A stretch of DNA of 64,000 nucleotides from positions 62,001 to 126,000 of the forward strand of contig NZ_WNHB01000002.1 in the NCBI RefSeq assembly GCF_009718825.1. The letters run 5' to 3'. Both the position numbers and the translations under genes were made by a program. Source of the stretch: Terrilactibacillus tamarindi (GTDB lineage Bacteria > Bacillota > Bacilli > Bacillales > Sporolactobacillaceae). The notes under the pieces were generated by a model that saw only the letters and a program-made list of their open reading frames with translations, ran no database searches and was not told the DNA's origin. Positions 53,137-63,634 of this stretch are shown here, piece after piece; position 1 is the stretch's first letter; each line of letters begins with the position of its first letter.

Positions 53137-55062
53137 TTATTTTTGAACATGTGTGATGCGATTTTTAATTTCTTCTAAGAGACTTGCTTTAAAGTCTTCA
53201 TATGAGACAGTATTAGACGCTTTTTCGCCGTATTTACGGACATTAACAGCGTTATTCGCAATTTCGTCATCCCCAATAACAAGCATGTATGGGATTTTGT
53301 GTGTTTGGGCTTCACGAATTTTGTAGCCCAATTTTTCTGTACGGTCATCCACATGGACACGAACGCCTTGTGCCTTAAGATCGTTTTGTAATTTGTAGAT
53401 ATAATCTAAATGAACATCGGCAACTGGAATAAGTTCAACTTGCACCGGAGCAAGCCAAGTTGGGAAAGCCCCACCAAAGTGTTCGATCAAGATTCCAAAG
53501 AAACGATCAACTGATCCATAGATCGCGCGGTGGATAACCACTGGACGAACCTTTTCATTATTTTCATCGATATAGGAGAGATCGAACTTCTCTGGCATTT
53601 GGAAATCGAGCTGAATCGTTGCACATTGATGGCTACGTCTTAAGGCATCTTTGATATGGAAGTCGATTTTCGGTCCGTAGAAAGCACCATCGCCTTCGTT
53701 CAAATGAAATGGCATATTAAGATCCTTAAGTACTTGAGTCAGTGATGCTTCCGCTTGTTCCCAAAGCTCATCACTCCCCATTGAATCTTCTGGGCGCGTT
53801 GATAGTTCAACCGTATAATCAAATCCGAATGTGTTATAGATCTTATCAATTAACGTAAAGATCTTTTTGATCTCGTCTTCAATCTGATCAGGTCTTACAA
53901 AGAGGTGAGCATCATCTTGGGTGAACGTACGGACACGAAGCATCCCATTTAAAGCTCCGCTAAATTCATGACGGTGGACTTGACCAAATTCCGCCATGCG
54001 AATGGGAAGATCTCTGTATGAATGTAGCGTATTTTTAAAGACGAGCATATGTCCCGGACAGTTCATGGGTTTCAATGCAAAACTCGTTTGATCCACTTCA
54101 GAGAAGTACATGTTCTCATGGTAATGATCCCAGTGTCCTGATTGTTCCCATAAACGTTGATTCATCATAAGCGGCGTACGAACTTCCTCATAGTCGGCTT
54201 GACGTTGAAGTTCACGAGAGAAATTTTCTAGCTCTGTACGGATCACTTGACCGTTTGGAAGGTAGAAAGGCATCCCTGGAGCTTCCTCAGAGAACATAAA
54301 CAATTCAAGTTGTTTTCCTAGTTTACGGTGATCTCTTTTCTTTGCTTCTTCAAGAAAATGTAGGTGTTCATCAAGTTCTTTTTTATTTAGAAAAGCGACG
54401 CCATAAATTCTTTGCAACATTTGGTTATCACTATTTCCACGCCAATAAGCACCAGACACACTCATTAATTTGAATGCTTTAATTTTACCTGTTGATGGGA
54501 TGTGTGGGCCACGGCAAAGATCAAAAAAGTCTCCTTGTTCATAAATCGTGATAACTGCATCTTCTGGAAGATCGCGGATCAATTCTAATTTTAAATGATC
54601 GTTAATTTCTGTAAAGATCGCGATGGCTTCTTCTCGACTGACTTGTTTACGAACAATAGGGATGTTCTCATTGACGATTTTTTTCATTTCTTTTTCAATG
54701 GCAGGAAAATCTTCCTTCGTTAACGTATGTTCCATATCTACGTCATAGTAGAAGCCATTTTCAATGACTGGTCCAATGCCTAATTTAACATCAGGATAAA
54801 GTCGTTTTAAGGCTTGTGCAAGCAAGTGGGCACAACTATGACGCATCATCTCTAATCCCTCATCTGAATTCTGCGGCACAATTTCAATTGAGGCACTGGC
54901 TTCAATAGGACGATTTAAGTCGACTAAGTGTCCATCGATTTTACCTGCAACTGATTTTTTCTTTAAGCTTGGACTGATAGATTGGGCCACTTGTTCTGAT
55001 GTAATGCCTTTATCATATTCACGAACTGAACCATCAGGGAAAGTTAATTGAATGTTTGACAT
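53137..55062 (-). CDS. thrS: Threonyl-tRNA synthetase
   Basis: Class II synthetase of 641 residues that charges tRNA-Thr. The order is an N-terminal TGS domain (1-61), the tRNA-SAD editing domain (HSCAHLLAQALKRLYPDVKL, about 75-95, with zinc-site HxxxH), the catalytic core (motif 2 near FGQVHRHEFSGALNGMLRVRTFTQ shortened here, zinc Cys in MNCPGHM) and the anticodon domain (about 540-640). GGAG precedes the ATG. It is governed by the T-box leader upstream. Confidence 0.97.
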   Translation of the reverse strand: MSNIQLTFPDGSVREYDKGITSEQVAQSISPSLKKKSVAGKIDGHLVDLNRPIEASASIEIVPQNSDEGLEMMRHSCAHLLAQALKRLYPDVKLGIGPVIENGFYYDVDMEHTLTKEDFPAIEKEMKKIVNENIPIVRKQVSREEAIAIFTEINDHLKLELIRDLPEDAVITIYEQGDFFDLCRGPHIPSTGKIKAFKLMSVSGAYWRGNSDNQMLQRIYGVAFLNKKELDEHLHFLEEAKKRDHRKLGKQLELFMFSEEAPGMPFYLPNGQVIRTELENFSRELQRQADYEEVRTPLMMNQRLWEQSGHWDHYHENMYFSEVDQTSFALKPMNCPGHMLVFKNTLHSYRDLPIRMAEFGQVHRHEFSGALNGMLRVRTFTQDDAHLFVRPDQIEDEIKKIFTLIDKIYNTFGFDYTVELSTRPEDSMGSDELWEQAEASLTQVLKDLNMPFHLNEGDGAFYGPKIDFHIKDALRRSHQCATIQLDFQMPEKFDLSYIDENNEKVRPVVIHRAIYGSVDRFFGILIEHFGGAFPTWLAPVQVELIPVADVHLDYIYKLQNDLKAQGVRVHVDDRTEKLGYKIREAQTHKIPYMLVIGDDEIANNAVNVRKYGEKASNTVSYEDFKASLLEEIKNRITHVQK

Positions 55063-55170
55063 CTTTTATTTCTCCTTTTTAAAAATAAAATTTCAAATTC
55101 GACTTTTGGCTTCGCTTACCAAGTCATTGAAACAATCGGACAGATTCGCCGTTATGCGGAAAAAATAAAA

Positions 55171-55420
55171 AACACCCGTCTCAATAAAGAGACGAGTGTT
55201 GTATACTCGTGGTTCCACCCTTGTTCCATCGCTCGTAGCGATAGCACTTTAATTGAGATAACGGCGTTCTGCCGTCAGCGACTACTGATCGTTCACCGCT
55301 GAAGTTCCAAGGTGGTAAGATATCTTTCCGTACTAGGAAGCTTTCACCTTTATCTTCCCTCTCTAAAAGTCGTGTAGGATACCTCATGTCCTTTTCCTAA
55401 CTGATCAACATTATTTATAT
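55171..55420 (-). ncRNA. Threonine T-box leader of thrS
   Basis: The T-box GGGTGGAACCACG is at 55208-55220 on the minus strand. A terminator follows (AACACTCGTCTC, loop, GAGACGGGTGTT, 55171-55200). In stem I, TTACCACC near 55311-55318 offers ACC, a threonine codon, as specifier. It links thrS transcription to tRNA-Thr charging. Confidence 0.92.
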
Positions 55421-55463
55421 ACACTTATTATAGAGACTTAAAAACAGAATAGCAAGGGGGAAT

Positions 55464-56141
55464 CTATTGGTTATAGATATTAATATTCTTATTATTTTTT
55501 GACTCAGAATAAGTCACTACATAAAATCCATTTTCCTTTGACCATTCTGCACAATAGATATCATCTAACTTCTCATATCCCTCTTTCTTCAAACTTGATA
55601 TTAACCATTCTTTATTTTTACCCTTTGTCTTCAATTCCGTTTCCTCTATTTCCCCTTCATCAACAAAAAGACTTGACGGTTCGGCAAATTTATCTCCATG
55701 TTTCATGACACTAAGTGTCCCGTTTGTTTCTAATAACGCATAACGAACTTCTTTTATTGAGAAGATCCCTTTACTACGCAGCATCTCACGGAATTGTTCA
55801 ACTTCTAATAGATTTTTTCGGAAAGACTCTACGAGCAGTTGTCCATCCCAAACAAGAGGCGATGGAACACCGTTCAACACTCTTCTTGATTTATCATTTT
55901 TTTGTACAAGGATTTGAATAACATAAATCAGGACACCCCAAACAGCCAGAGACAATAACATATCAATGATACTAATTGAACTACTGTAAACCGCATTTCC
56001 TATTATTTCACTTAAGATAATGGCATATATGAAATCAAATGGAGTAACTTGTACCATTTCTTTTTTCCCTAGCAATCGAACAAGAATCAGTAATCCGATT
56101 AATCCCAAGAAAAGCTTTAAAGCAATTATTCCTATGCCCAT
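55464..56141 (-). CDS. DUF421 (YetF-family) membrane protein
   Basis: A 225-residue protein; two other starts within 12 bases upstream (56150 and 56153) are possible. Three membrane helices (about 3-85, with LLILVRLLGKKEMVQVTPFDF) are followed by the cytosolic or coat-facing DUF421 domain with LVWDGQLLVESFRKNLLEVEQF and SIKEVRYALLETNGTLSVM. Relatives (YetF, YrbG; SpoVAE-linked YcaP) are often expressed in sporulation. Exact role unknown. Confidence 0.85.
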   Translation of the reverse strand: MGIGIIALKLFLGLIGLLILVRLLGKKEMVQVTPFDFIYAIILSEIIGNAVYSSSISIIDMLLSLAVWGVLIYVIQILVQKNDKSRRVLNGVPSPLVWDGQLLVESFRKNLLEVEQFREMLRSKGIFSIKEVRYALLETNGTLSVMKHGDKFAEPSSLFVDEGEIEETELKTKGKNKEWLISSLKKEGYEKLDDIYCAEWSKENGFYVVTYSESKNNKNINIYNQ

Positions 56142-56228
56142 GCCTCTCATCACCTTTCTAATTTGGTTCCTTACAGACCAATTCCCATGGCTTCTTTTAA
56201 TAAAACAACCACATTTTTACAAAATAAA

Positions 56229-56267
56229 AACTCGTATCGTTTAGTTAATTAACTAACGATACGAGTT
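56229..56267. terminator. Terminator of gltBD
   Basis: AACTCGTATCGTT, AGTTAATTAACT, AACGATACGAGTT form a strong hairpin with T-rich runs on both sides. It closes gltD on the minus strand. Confidence 0.85.
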
Positions 56268-56309
56268 TGTTTTTTTGTTCTCTTATTACTGAATTAATAG
56301 TATAAAACT

Positions 56310-57764
56310 TTAGTGGCCACTAGCTGCCAATTTTTTATCCAGATAAAGATCAACGGCACACGCTGCTTTTCTTCCTTCTTGGATAGCCCAAACAATAAGG
56401 CTTGCTCCACGTCTAGCATCACCACAAGCAAAGACGCCATCTGTACTTGTTTGATACGTTTTGTTGTCTGCTTTTATGGTTCCACCGAGTTTTTCAACTC
56501 CCATGTCTTCAAAGACTGCATCTTCAACGCCTTCAAAACCAATGGCAATTAAAACCAAGTCGGCATCCCAAGTTCGCATTTCTGACTTTTCACCTTGTTT
56601 AAAGGTATCTGTTGTGAGAGAAACCACATGTCCATCTTCGTTGCCGATAAATGCGTTTGTTGCAACATAGTATTCACGAGGATCTCTTCCTAAGACTTCT
56701 TTTGCTTCTTCATAAGCATAATCTAAAGAGAAAATTCGTGGATTCTCAGGCCAAGGATTAGAAGTTGCCCGTTCTTTTGGAAGTTCACCATGTTTACCAA
56801 ATTGAACAACACTTGTGCAACCTTGTCTAAGTGCTGTTGCAACACAATCCGCTCCTGTATCTCCACCGCCAATAACAATGACATTTTTGCCTTTTGCATT
56901 CAAGTCATCATCAAGGGTAAACGATGGATCAAGAAGATGTTTTGTGCTCGCTGTTAAATAAGACATAGCTGGATGAATCCCTTTAAGCTGTCTTCCTTCA
57001 ATCGAAAGTTCACGATGTTTTCCAGCACCTGTTGCAAGTACAACCGCATCAAAGGTCTGATGCAATTCTTCCATTGTTACATCTTTTCCAACATTAACAT
57101 TGGTTTTAAATTGGATACCTTCTGCTTGAAGCAGCTTAACACGACGTTCTACAGCATATTTTTCAATTTTCATATTTGGTATACCGTACATGAGTAGGCC
57201 GCCGATGCGGTCGTCACGTTCATATACAGTGACAGAATGTCCAATTTTGTTTAACTGGTCAGCTGCTGCTAAGCCAGCAGGACCAGACCCAATAACTGCA
57301 ACGTGTTTTCCTGTGCGTCTAAGAGGAGGTTCAGGTTTAACCCAACCCTCATCGAACGCTTTATCAATAATTGCTTTTTCGATAGACTTAATTGATACCG
57401 GATCACTCACTAGACCTGCGGTACATGAACCTTCACACGGTGCTGGACAGGCTTTTGATGTGAATTCTGGGAAGTTGTTTGTTTTTATTAAACGTTGATA
57501 AGCTTCCTGCCATAAGCCTCGATAGACAAGGTCATTCCATTCAGGAATAAGATTGTATAATGGGCACCCACTCGTTGAGCGATTAATTTCCACACCCATT
57601 TGACAATACGGTGTCCCGCAGTCCATACACCTAGCCGCTTGATCTTTCAATTCTTGTTCTGGAAACGGTAGTTTATATTCATTCCAGTCATTAACACGTT
57701 CAGAGCCTTTTCTTTCTTTTTGTTTCTGTTTATCTATAGTTACAAAACCCATTAATTGCCCCAC
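56310..57764 (-). CDS. gltD: Glutamate synthase small subunit
   Basis: NADPH-oxidising subunit of glutamate synthase, 484 residues. Cysteines for Fe-S clusters are in ARCMDCGTPYCQ, GCPLYNLIPEWNDLVY and CPAPCEGSC. FAD fold VAVIGSGPAGLAAA and NADPH fold VIVIGGGDTGADCV follow, and GVFACGDARRG is near the end. The start is GTG at 57764 with GGAGG 9 bases upstream, giving MGQLMGFVTIDKQ. It follows gltB by 35 bp. Confidence 0.95.
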   Translation of the reverse strand: MGQLMGFVTIDKQKQKERKGSERVNDWNEYKLPFPEQELKDQAARCMDCGTPYCQMGVEINRSTSGCPLYNLIPEWNDLVYRGLWQEAYQRLIKTNNFPEFTSKACPAPCEGSCTAGLVSDPVSIKSIEKAIIDKAFDEGWVKPEPPLRRTGKHVAVIGSGPAGLAAADQLNKIGHSVTVYERDDRIGGLLMYGIPNMKIEKYAVERRVKLLQAEGIQFKTNVNVGKDVTMEELHQTFDAVVLATGAGKHRELSIEGRQLKGIHPAMSYLTASTKHLLDPSFTLDDDLNAKGKNVIVIGGGDTGADCVATALRQGCTSVVQFGKHGELPKERATSNPWPENPRIFSLDYAYEEAKEVLGRDPREYYVATNAFIGNEDGHVVSLTTDTFKQGEKSEMRTWDADLVLIAIGFEGVEDAVFEDMGVEKLGGTIKADNKTYQTSTDGVFACGDARRGASLIVWAIQEGRKAACAVDLYLDKKLAASGH

Positions 57765-57799
57765 GGTAGTAATCCTCCTCCTTCAGTTTCACTGTCCCT

Positions 57800-60700
57800 T
57801 TACGCCGGTTGATAGTTTGGGTCTCCATGATCTACTGTGATGTGTCCACTTTTTTTTAGTTCAAAAGCTTTTTGAGCGGCTTCATCATGTGATAATCCTT
57901 GTGATTCAAGTTTCTTAATTGTCGACAACATGAGCTCATAATCACTCGGTATGATTTTCACAAACTGAGTAACAGATTCTTCCCAATGAAGAAGGATTTT
58001 TTCTGCTTTCGGACTTCCCGTATAATGAGCATATTTCTCTATGAGCTCTTTCACTTCTTTTTGTTCATCGAGATCAATAATGGTTTCAATATTCACCATT
58101 TCTTGGTTAACTTTATTTGCAATTTGGGAAATGTCCCCGGATTCATTGAATAGGTATGCCGTGCCACCTGACATTCCAGCAGCAAAGTTCTTTCCAATAT
58201 GCCCAAGAACAATGGCTGTACCACCGGTCATGTATTCACAACCGTTGTCACCGATCCCTTCAATGACCACTTTGGCACCGCTATTTCGAACACAGAATCT
58301 TCCGCCTGCTGTTCCTCGAACGTAAGCTTCACCACTTGTCGCACCAAAGAAAGCCACATTCCCTATAATCGCTTGATTATCATCTGGGGTACCCTCATTT
58401 TCATTTGGTTTAATAATGAGTTTTCCTCCAGAAAGTCCTTTACCGACATAGTCGTTGGCATCTCCGGTAAGTGTCATGGTGATCCCTTTTGGTACAAATG
58501 CACCAAAGCTTTGACCTGCATAACCATTGAATTGGAGTTCTAGTGCATCCTCTTCAAATCCTACACCATTTGTAGATGTCGTAACCGTATAGCCAAGTGT
58601 TGTTCCTGCAGAACGATCAGAGTTTTTAATATTAAAGTTAAATTGTCCTGTTTCCCCACGCTCAACAACCGCTTTTGTTTGAGGCAATACCTCACGGAAA
58701 TCAAATGTTTTATCTAATTCGTGATTTTGAGGTGTAGTAAAGTTACACTTCTCGCCTTGTTCAGCTGTTTGAACTAACATTTTTGATAGATCTAAGTGGC
58801 TCGCTTTTGAATGATTTTGTACGCTATCTCTGACTTTTAACAATTCAGCGTGTCCAACGACTTCTTCTAATGAACGAAATCCATTTTGAGATAAGGTTTC
58901 ACGAATGTCTTCAGCAATAAAATGCATATAGTTGACAATGTGATCAGGGCTTCCCGTGAAATTCTTACGCAATTCGGGATTTTGTGTCGCAATCCCCACT
59001 GGACATGTATCTAAGTGACATGCTCTCATCATGACACAGCCCAATATAGCAAGTGGAGCCGTTGCGAAACCAAACTCTTCCGCACCAAGACAAGCAGCTA
59101 CTATAACATCTTTACCTGACATTAATTTACCGTCAACTTCTAACGATACGCGATTACGAAGACCATTTAACAGTAAAGTCTGATGTGCTTCAGCTAGACC
59201 GATTTCCCAAGGAATTCCGGCATGAGCAATACTCGATTTTGAAGCTGCTCCTGTTCCGCCATCATGACCACTGATTAAGATGACATCAGCTAACCCTTTA
59301 GCTACTCCAGCTGCAATGGTTCCAACGCCTGCTTTTGCTACAAGCTTCACACTGATTCGAGCCGTTGGATTTGCACGTTTCAAGTCATAAATAAGTTGAG
59401 CTAAGTCTTCGATCGAATAAATATCATGGTGTGGAGGAGGTGAAATTAATCCAACGCCAGGCGTAGCACCACGGACTTCGGCAATCCAAGGATAGACCTT
59501 GTGTGCTGGTAATTGACCGCCTTCACCAGGTTTTGCGCCTTGTGCCATTTTGATTTGAATTTCATTAGCTTCGGATAAATAATGGCTCGTTACGCCAAAC
59601 CGGCCTGATGCCACCTGTTTGATTGCACTTCTTCTATTATCACCATTCGAATCTAGTGTAAAGCGTTCAACTTCTTCTCCGCCTTCACCACTATTACTCT
59701 TACCGCCGATTCGGTTCATGGCAATGGCTAATGCTTCATGTGCTTCCTTACTAATCGATCCATAAGACATCGCACCTGTTTTAAATCGTTTAAATATCGA
59801 TTCAACTGGCTCTACTTCGTCTAATGGTACAGGCTGACGATTACTTTTAATTTCTAAAAGACTTCTAATCGTTGAGTAAGGTGAATCATCTACTAACGTT
59901 TTATATTCTTGGTATAATCCATAGTCATTTTTACGTGCTGCTTGTTGAAGCTTGTAAATAGCCATTGGGTTAAATTTATGAAACTCGCCTTCTTGACGCC
60001 ATTGAAGATCACTCCCTGGATCAAGAGGGGATACACGCTTAGATACCCATTCTTTCGTAGCAGTGGTATGGCGTTTCAAGGTTTCATCTGCAATTTCTTC
60101 AAGGCCGATCCCATCAATTTGAGAAAATGTTCCTGTAAAGTATTGATCGATGACTTCTTTTGAAAGACCAAGTGCTTCAAATGTTTGGGCCCCGCGATAA
60201 CTTTGGATGGCCGATATTCCAACCTTAGACATTACTTTAACAATACCGCCAACGAGGGCTTTAATATATTTCTGACTTGCTTCAGCTTCTGATTTATTTA
60301 GGTGTCCATCCTTAATCAAATCTTTGATTGCTTCAAAAGCCATATATGGATAAATGGCATCAGCACCAAATCCAAGTAAAGCAGACATATGATGACTATC
60401 TCTAGGTTCAGCTGAATCAACAACGATACTAGCAGACGTCCTTAAGCCTTTTTTGATGAGGTCATGGTGAAGCCCGCTAACAGCAAGAAGCGATGGGATT
60501 GGGGCATGCTCAGCATCCACATCACGATCAGACAGAATGATCAATTGATGTCCGTTTTGAATGGCAGCTTCTGCTTCTTGGAATAAGGCATCCAAAGCTT
60601 GTTTTAATCCGGCTTTTCCATCATTTACATTAAATGTTAAACTTAATGTCGCTACAGGTAGTAAGCCATTTTGAATCGTTTCAAATTGACTTTCATCCAA

Positions 60701-62350
60701 TATTGGATGTTCTAACTTAATTTGTTTCGTATCACTGTTTGTCGGTTCCAAAATATTTGGCTGCTTACCTAACCATGTCACTTTGGAAATAACATGTTCT
60801 TCACGAATCGCATCAATTGGTGGATTCGTAACTTGAGAAAACCATTGTTTAAAATAGTTAAAAAGTAATTGTGGACGTTCCGACAAAACCGCAAGTGGTG
60901 CGTCGTATCCCATTGATCCAACAGGTTCTTTTCCTGTTTCCGACATCACTTGAATCCCTTTAACAACTTCTTCGTACGTATAGCCATTCACTTTTTGTAG
61001 ATAAAGTCGATCTAATCGATCACGATAAGATGTCGACTGATGTTTATCTAATGAAGATTTCACAAAAGTTATCGACTTTTCTAATAACTTAGCGTATTCG
61101 TTTGTCTCGCTTATCTCTTTTTTCAACTGGTCGCTTGGAATGATTTGGCCTTTTTCCGTATCAACAAGAAGAACATGACCTGGTTTTAAATGACGCTTTT
61201 CCTTGATTTGTGAAGGATCAAGGTCCACCACACCGACTTCTGATGAATAGATTAATCGGTCATCATGTGTGACATAATAACGTGCAGGTCTTAATCCATT
61301 ACGGTCCATAATCGCTCCTGCTTGTTTTCCATTTGAGAATCCAAGTGCCATTGGTCCATCCCATGGCTCCATAAAGCGACTGTTATATTCGTAGAATGCT
61401 TTCAATGAATCTGGCATATCTTGGTCTTTTTCCCATGGTTCAGGAACCATGAGCATAATAGCATGAGCTAAAGGAACACCATTCATTGTTAAAAATTCTA
61501 ATACATTATCAAATATTGCCGAGTCACTGCCGTCACGGTCAATAATTTGGTTACTATAGTCTTTATCTAATGTTTTTGCACGCGCATTAAACCAGTTTGC
61601 ATTTCCACGTATCGTATTAATTTCACCATTATGAACGATCATACGGTTTGGGTGAGCACGTTCCCAACTTGGGAACGTATTCGTACTAAATCTTGAATGG
61701 ACAAGAGCGATAGCTGAAACAAACTGCTCATCCTTAAGATCTGTGTAATAACCAGACACTTCTTCAGCACAAAGCATCCCTTTAAATACGATGGTCTTAC
61801 TAGATAAACTAGCGATGTAAAGTTCTTTTCCTATACGTTGTTCAAGTGTTTTTCTCAATGTATAAAGTTGATAGTCTAAACTATCAGAAAGCTGATCGTT
61901 ACCACCAACAAATAATTGAACAATATGAGGAGCCTCTTGTCTAGCTATAGGTTCTATAGATTCAGCTAAAACTGGCACTTCACGGATGCCGTAAAACGTA
62001 TAGTTCTTTTCTTTAATAATATTTTTAACAGTTTCTATAATATTCTGACGTTTTGAATGATCTTGTGGTAAGAATAACATACCAACGCCATATTGACCTG
62101 CTTCTGGAAGTGAGAACGAGCATACAGAGTTAAAAAAGTCATGTGGAATCTGAACTAAAAGTCCAGCTCCATCTCCCGTTCCATCACTGCCTTTACCGGC
62201 ACGGTGATCAAGTCTTGCTAACATTTCAAGTGCCGTTTTCACGATGTCATGTGAGGGTCTGCCTTTGATATCAGCGTAAAGACCTATACCACAAGCGTCA
62301 TGTTCAAATTCCGATTGATATAGCCCGTTTTGTCTTAAAAGATCCTTCAT
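57800..62350 (-). CDS. gltB: Glutamate synthase large subunit
   Basis: Converts 2-oxoglutarate and glutamine to two glutamates, 1516 residues. The class II amidotransferase nucleophile is Cys20 in EHDACGIGLYADIKG, expected to become N-terminal after removal of a 19-residue propeptide. The central domain, the FMN barrel (GEGGEEVERF, MAQGAKPGEGGQLPAHKV), the 3Fe-4S loop (CVMMRACHLDTCPVGIATQ) and the C-terminal beta-helix (GGTAIVLGHIG) are all present. GGAAGGA precedes the ATG. It is divergent from gltC. Confidence 0.97.
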   Translation of the reverse strand: MKDLLRQNGLYQSEFEHDACGIGLYADIKGRPSHDIVKTALEMLARLDHRAGKGSDGTGDGAGLLVQIPHDFFNSVCSFSLPEAGQYGVGMLFLPQDHSKRQNIIETVKNIIKEKNYTFYGIREVPVLAESIEPIARQEAPHIVQLFVGGNDQLSDSLDYQLYTLRKTLEQRIGKELYIASLSSKTIVFKGMLCAEEVSGYYTDLKDEQFVSAIALVHSRFSTNTFPSWERAHPNRMIVHNGEINTIRGNANWFNARAKTLDKDYSNQIIDRDGSDSAIFDNVLEFLTMNGVPLAHAIMLMVPEPWEKDQDMPDSLKAFYEYNSRFMEPWDGPMALGFSNGKQAGAIMDRNGLRPARYYVTHDDRLIYSSEVGVVDLDPSQIKEKRHLKPGHVLLVDTEKGQIIPSDQLKKEISETNEYAKLLEKSITFVKSSLDKHQSTSYRDRLDRLYLQKVNGYTYEEVVKGIQVMSETGKEPVGSMGYDAPLAVLSERPQLLFNYFKQWFSQVTNPPIDAIREEHVISKVTWLGKQPNILEPTNSDTKQIKLEHPILDESQFETIQNGLLPVATLSLTFNVNDGKAGLKQALDALFQEAEAAIQNGHQLIILSDRDVDAEHAPIPSLLAVSGLHHDLIKKGLRTSASIVVDSAEPRDSHHMSALLGFGADAIYPYMAFEAIKDLIKDGHLNKSEAEASQKYIKALVGGIVKVMSKVGISAIQSYRGAQTFEALGLSKEVIDQYFTGTFSQIDGIGLEEIADETLKRHTTATKEWVSKRVSPLDPGSDLQWRQEGEFHKFNPMAIYKLQQAARKNDYGLYQEYKTLVDDSPYSTIRSLLEIKSNRQPVPLDEVEPVESIFKRFKTGAMSYGSISKEAHEALAIAMNRIGGKSNSGEGGEEVERFTLDSNGDNRRSAIKQVASGRFGVTSHYLSEANEIQIKMAQGAKPGEGGQLPAHKVYPWIAEVRGATPGVGLISPPPHHDIYSIEDLAQLIYDLKRANPTARISVKLVAKAGVGTIAAGVAKGLADVILISGHDGGTGAASKSSIAHAGIPWEIGLAEAHQTLLLNGLRNRVSLEVDGKLMSGKDVIVAACLGAEEFGFATAPLAILGCVMMRACHLDTCPVGIATQNPELRKNFTGSPDHIVNYMHFIAEDIRETLSQNGFRSLEEVVGHAELLKVRDSVQNHSKASHLDLSKMLVQTAEQGEKCNFTTPQNHELDKTFDFREVLPQTKAVVERGETGQFNFNIKNSDRSAGTTLGYTVTTSTNGVGFEEDALELQFNGYAGQSFGAFVPKGITMTLTGDANDYVGKGLSGGKLIIKPNENEGTPDDNQAIIGNVAFFGATSGEAYVRGTAGGRFCVRNSGAKVVIEGIGDNGCEYMTGGTAIVLGHIGKNFAAGMSGGTAYLFNESGDISQIANKVNQEMVNIETIIDLDEQKEVKELIEKYAHYTGSPKAEKILLHWEESVTQFVKIIPSDYELMLSTIKKLESQGLSHDEAAQKAFELKKSGHITVDHGDPNYQPA

Positions 62351-62608
62351 TACAGCATCCTTCCTTCTGTCGTATATTTAAGAAAATCTCTACCTTCGTA
62401 AGTTAATGGAATTGCAAAACAGATAAGTGGATTTTACGCTCGCCTCTTCTTATATGTTTAAGACTGCGAATCCTTTTTTAAAAGCCATTGTTTTTATTTA
62501 TATATATGGTCCACTTATATAAATTTGTCCTGTTTTTTCCGAAAAGTATGGTAATTAGATTTTACTCTTTATTCATTTATCTATACAATATATAGTTAAG
62601 AATGAATT

Positions 62609-62625
62609 GTTCTCAATATTAGAAC
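62609..62625. promoter_or_regulatory. Candidate GltC-binding palindrome
   Basis: GTTCTCAATATTAGAAC is a palindrome with a T-N11-A core, just before gltC in the gltB-gltC intergenic region. LysR regulators commonly bind such sites and control both their own gene and the divergent target. Confidence 0.45.
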
Positions 62626-62642
62626 GTTAGGGTGACGACAAA

Positions 62643-63536
62643 ATGGAATTTAGACAAATTCTTTATTTTATAGAGGTAGCTAAGCGTGAACATGTCACGA
62701 AAACAGCTGAAGCTCTTCATGTTGCGCAATCAGCGATTAGCAGGCAGATTTCGTTACTGGAAGCAGAACTTGGCGTTTCATTATTTACTCGTGAAGGTCG
62801 AAATGTAAAGTTAACTCACATGGGGAGACTATTTTTGAAGCATGCTGAACGAGGATTGAAAGAGTTTGATAAAGCTAAACAAAAAATCCAGGAACACCTT
62901 AATCCTGAAATTGGAAAAATCCATCTCGGCTTGTCAACAAGTTTAGCCATTCACACTTTGCCGATCGTCCTTTCACAATTTAATATGGATCATCCAACCA
63001 TTCAGTTTCAGCTGCACCAAGGGACTCTTTCTTACCTCACTCAATTAATTGAAAATGATGGTATAGATATCGCCTTTGCCTCTCCTCTTCCAAAGGAACA
63101 TTCTCTTGTTGATAGCCATGTTTTATTTAAGGAAAAAATGGTAGCTGTTCTTCATTCCGAACATCATCTAGCCAATCAAACATCTATATTATTAAACCAA
63201 CTCGCTGAGGAGCGATTTATTACCTTTCGACGTGGAATGGCTTTGCAAGAGTTATTTCGTGATGCGTGCCAGCAAGCTGGATTTAACCCGAGCATTTCAT
63301 TTGAGGGTGAGGATATGGATACAATCAAACAACTTGTTTCAGCTGGATTTGGTGTGGCTATATTACCGGAAAATACGGTGACTTATAATTTGCCTCCAGA
63401 CGTGGTCACTGTTTCCCTCGAGGATCCTAAAGTGGTTCGTACTGTCGGTCTTTTAATGCCCAAATCGAGAGAACTTGCGCCTTCCGAACAGCTTTTCTTT
63501 AACTTTGTTATTGAGTTCTATGAGCGTTTCACTTGA
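62643..63536 (+). CDS. gltC: LysR-family regulator GltC
   Basis: Transcription activator of gltAB in B. subtilis; here 297 residues and divergent from gltB. The N-terminal helix-turn-helix is KREHVTKTAEALHVAQSAIS then RQISLLEAELGVSLFTREGR. The effector domain contains GVAILPENTVTYNLPPDV. In B. subtilis it needs 2-oxoglutarate and is inhibited by glutamate. The assignment rests on the gene pair and sequence class. Confidence 0.9.
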   Translation: MEFRQILYFIEVAKREHVTKTAEALHVAQSAISRQISLLEAELGVSLFTREGRNVKLTHMGRLFLKHAERGLKEFDKAKQKIQEHLNPEIGKIHLGLSTSLAIHTLPIVLSQFNMDHPTIQFQLHQGTLSYLTQLIENDGIDIAFASPLPKEHSLVDSHVLFKEKMVAVLHSEHHLANQTSILLNQLAEERFITFRRGMALQELFRDACQQAGFNPSISFEGEDMDTIKQLVSAGFGVAILPENTVTYNLPPDVVTVSLEDPKVVRTVGLLMPKSRELAPSEQLFFNFVIEFYERFT

Positions 63537-63557
63537 TTTAAACACGCATTAAAAGTA

Positions 63558-63586
63558 AAAGCCACTCTAAAATTAGAGTGGCTTTT
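63558..63586 (+). terminator. Terminator of gltC
   Basis: AAAGCCACTCT, AAAATT, AGAGTGGCTTTT; it may also serve lipA on the other strand. Confidence 0.85.
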
Positions 63587-63634
63587 ATTATTTCATGGAA
63601 ATGTACGTCATGTAAATGGTAGATTTAAGTATTC

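Noticed and set aside
55181-55387. 68-residue minus-strand frame upstream of thrS
   Set aside because: It is the T-box leader read as protein.
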